Shown piece after piece: positions 5,675 to 5,729 of a stretch of 5,729 nt of DNA. Below the pieces are notes generated by a model. It ran no database searches. It was not told where the DNA came from and saw only the letters and a list, made by a program, of their open reading frames with translations. Each line of letters starts with the position of its first letter. Within the stretch, counting starts at the first letter, position 1. The stretch is from Bacteroidales bacterium (lineage in GTDB: Bacteria; Bacteroidota; Bacteroidia; Bacteroidales; Bacteroidaceae), in contig JAUNIV010000180.1 of the NCBI GenBank assembly GCA_030523385.1, positions 1-5,729 of the forward strand. The letters are read 5' to 3'. Made by a program: the position numbers and the translations under genes.

Positions 5675-5729
5675 GGAGAGATGCTCGAGTGGTTGAAGAG
5701 GCACGCCTGGAAAGCGTGTAAACGCCAAA
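5675..5729 (+). tRNA. tRNA-Ser (anticodon GGA), 5' portion, cut by right edge
   Basis: Decodes UCC and UCU serine codons. The 5' acceptor strand GGAGAGA (5675-5681) followed by TG matches the serine tRNA pattern. The D stem is CTC (5684-5686) pairing with GAG (5698-5700). The anticodon stem CACGC (5702-5706) / GCGTG (5714-5718) closes a 7-base loop CTGGAAA with anticodon GGA at 5709-5711. The start of the long variable arm typical of serine tRNAs follows from 5719. The rest of that arm, the T arm and the 3' acceptor strand lie outside the window. Confidence 0.93.

Noticed and set aside
5546..5728. 60-residue minus-strand open frame over the tRNA and promoter region
   Set aside because: It is antisense to a tRNA gene, its promoter and the hairpin; no coding signature.

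Overview
The window looks like chromosomal DNA from a member of the Bacteroidales, most likely Bacteroides or a close relative. Two promoters carry the Bacteroides-type -7 element TAnnTTTG and a third is one base off. The protein repertoire fits: a TonB-dependent outer-membrane receptor, a Bacteroidetes-style LuxR-type regulator, RadA, and a FAD-dependent dehydrogenase of the COG2509 type. All protein genes lie on the minus strand and read right to left. The only plus-strand gene is a tRNA cut by the right edge.

Layout from right to left. At 5675-5729 is the 5' part of tRNA-Ser(GGA), with a consensus Bacteroides promoter at 5630-5661. The 180-base stretch at 5495-5674 is divergent: it holds the tRNA promoter, a terminator-like hairpin (5584-5620) and the radA promoter (-7 element at 5541-5548). 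radA (4127-5494) is followed after 43 bases by a 528-residue FAD-dependent oxidoreductase (2497-4083). Its stop overlaps the start of a LuxR-type regulator (1925-2500) in an ATGA junction. No promoter or terminator is visible between these three genes, so they are probably one transcription unit. A 78-base gap (1847-1924) then holds a likely promoter and two inverted repeats, before a TonB-dependent receptor that runs off the left edge (1-1846, first 615 residues).

How the parts may work together. RadA is a housekeeping recombination and repair ATPase. The oxidoreductase has no known substrate. The regulator has a degenerate receiver domain with no visible phospho-acceptor aspartate, so it is unlikely to be a conventional phosphorylated response regulator. 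It sits next to the receptor gene, and a 20-base dyad abuts the receptor promoter's -33 region. The simplest inference is that the regulator controls receptor expression in response to a ligand or redox state. This is untested.

I did not find a clearly new system. The items most worth a second look are a 7-base tandem repeat inside the oxidoreductase gene, where gain or loss of one unit would truncate the protein, the two dyads in the receptor promoter region, and the pseudo-receiver regulator translationally coupled to a redox enzyme.
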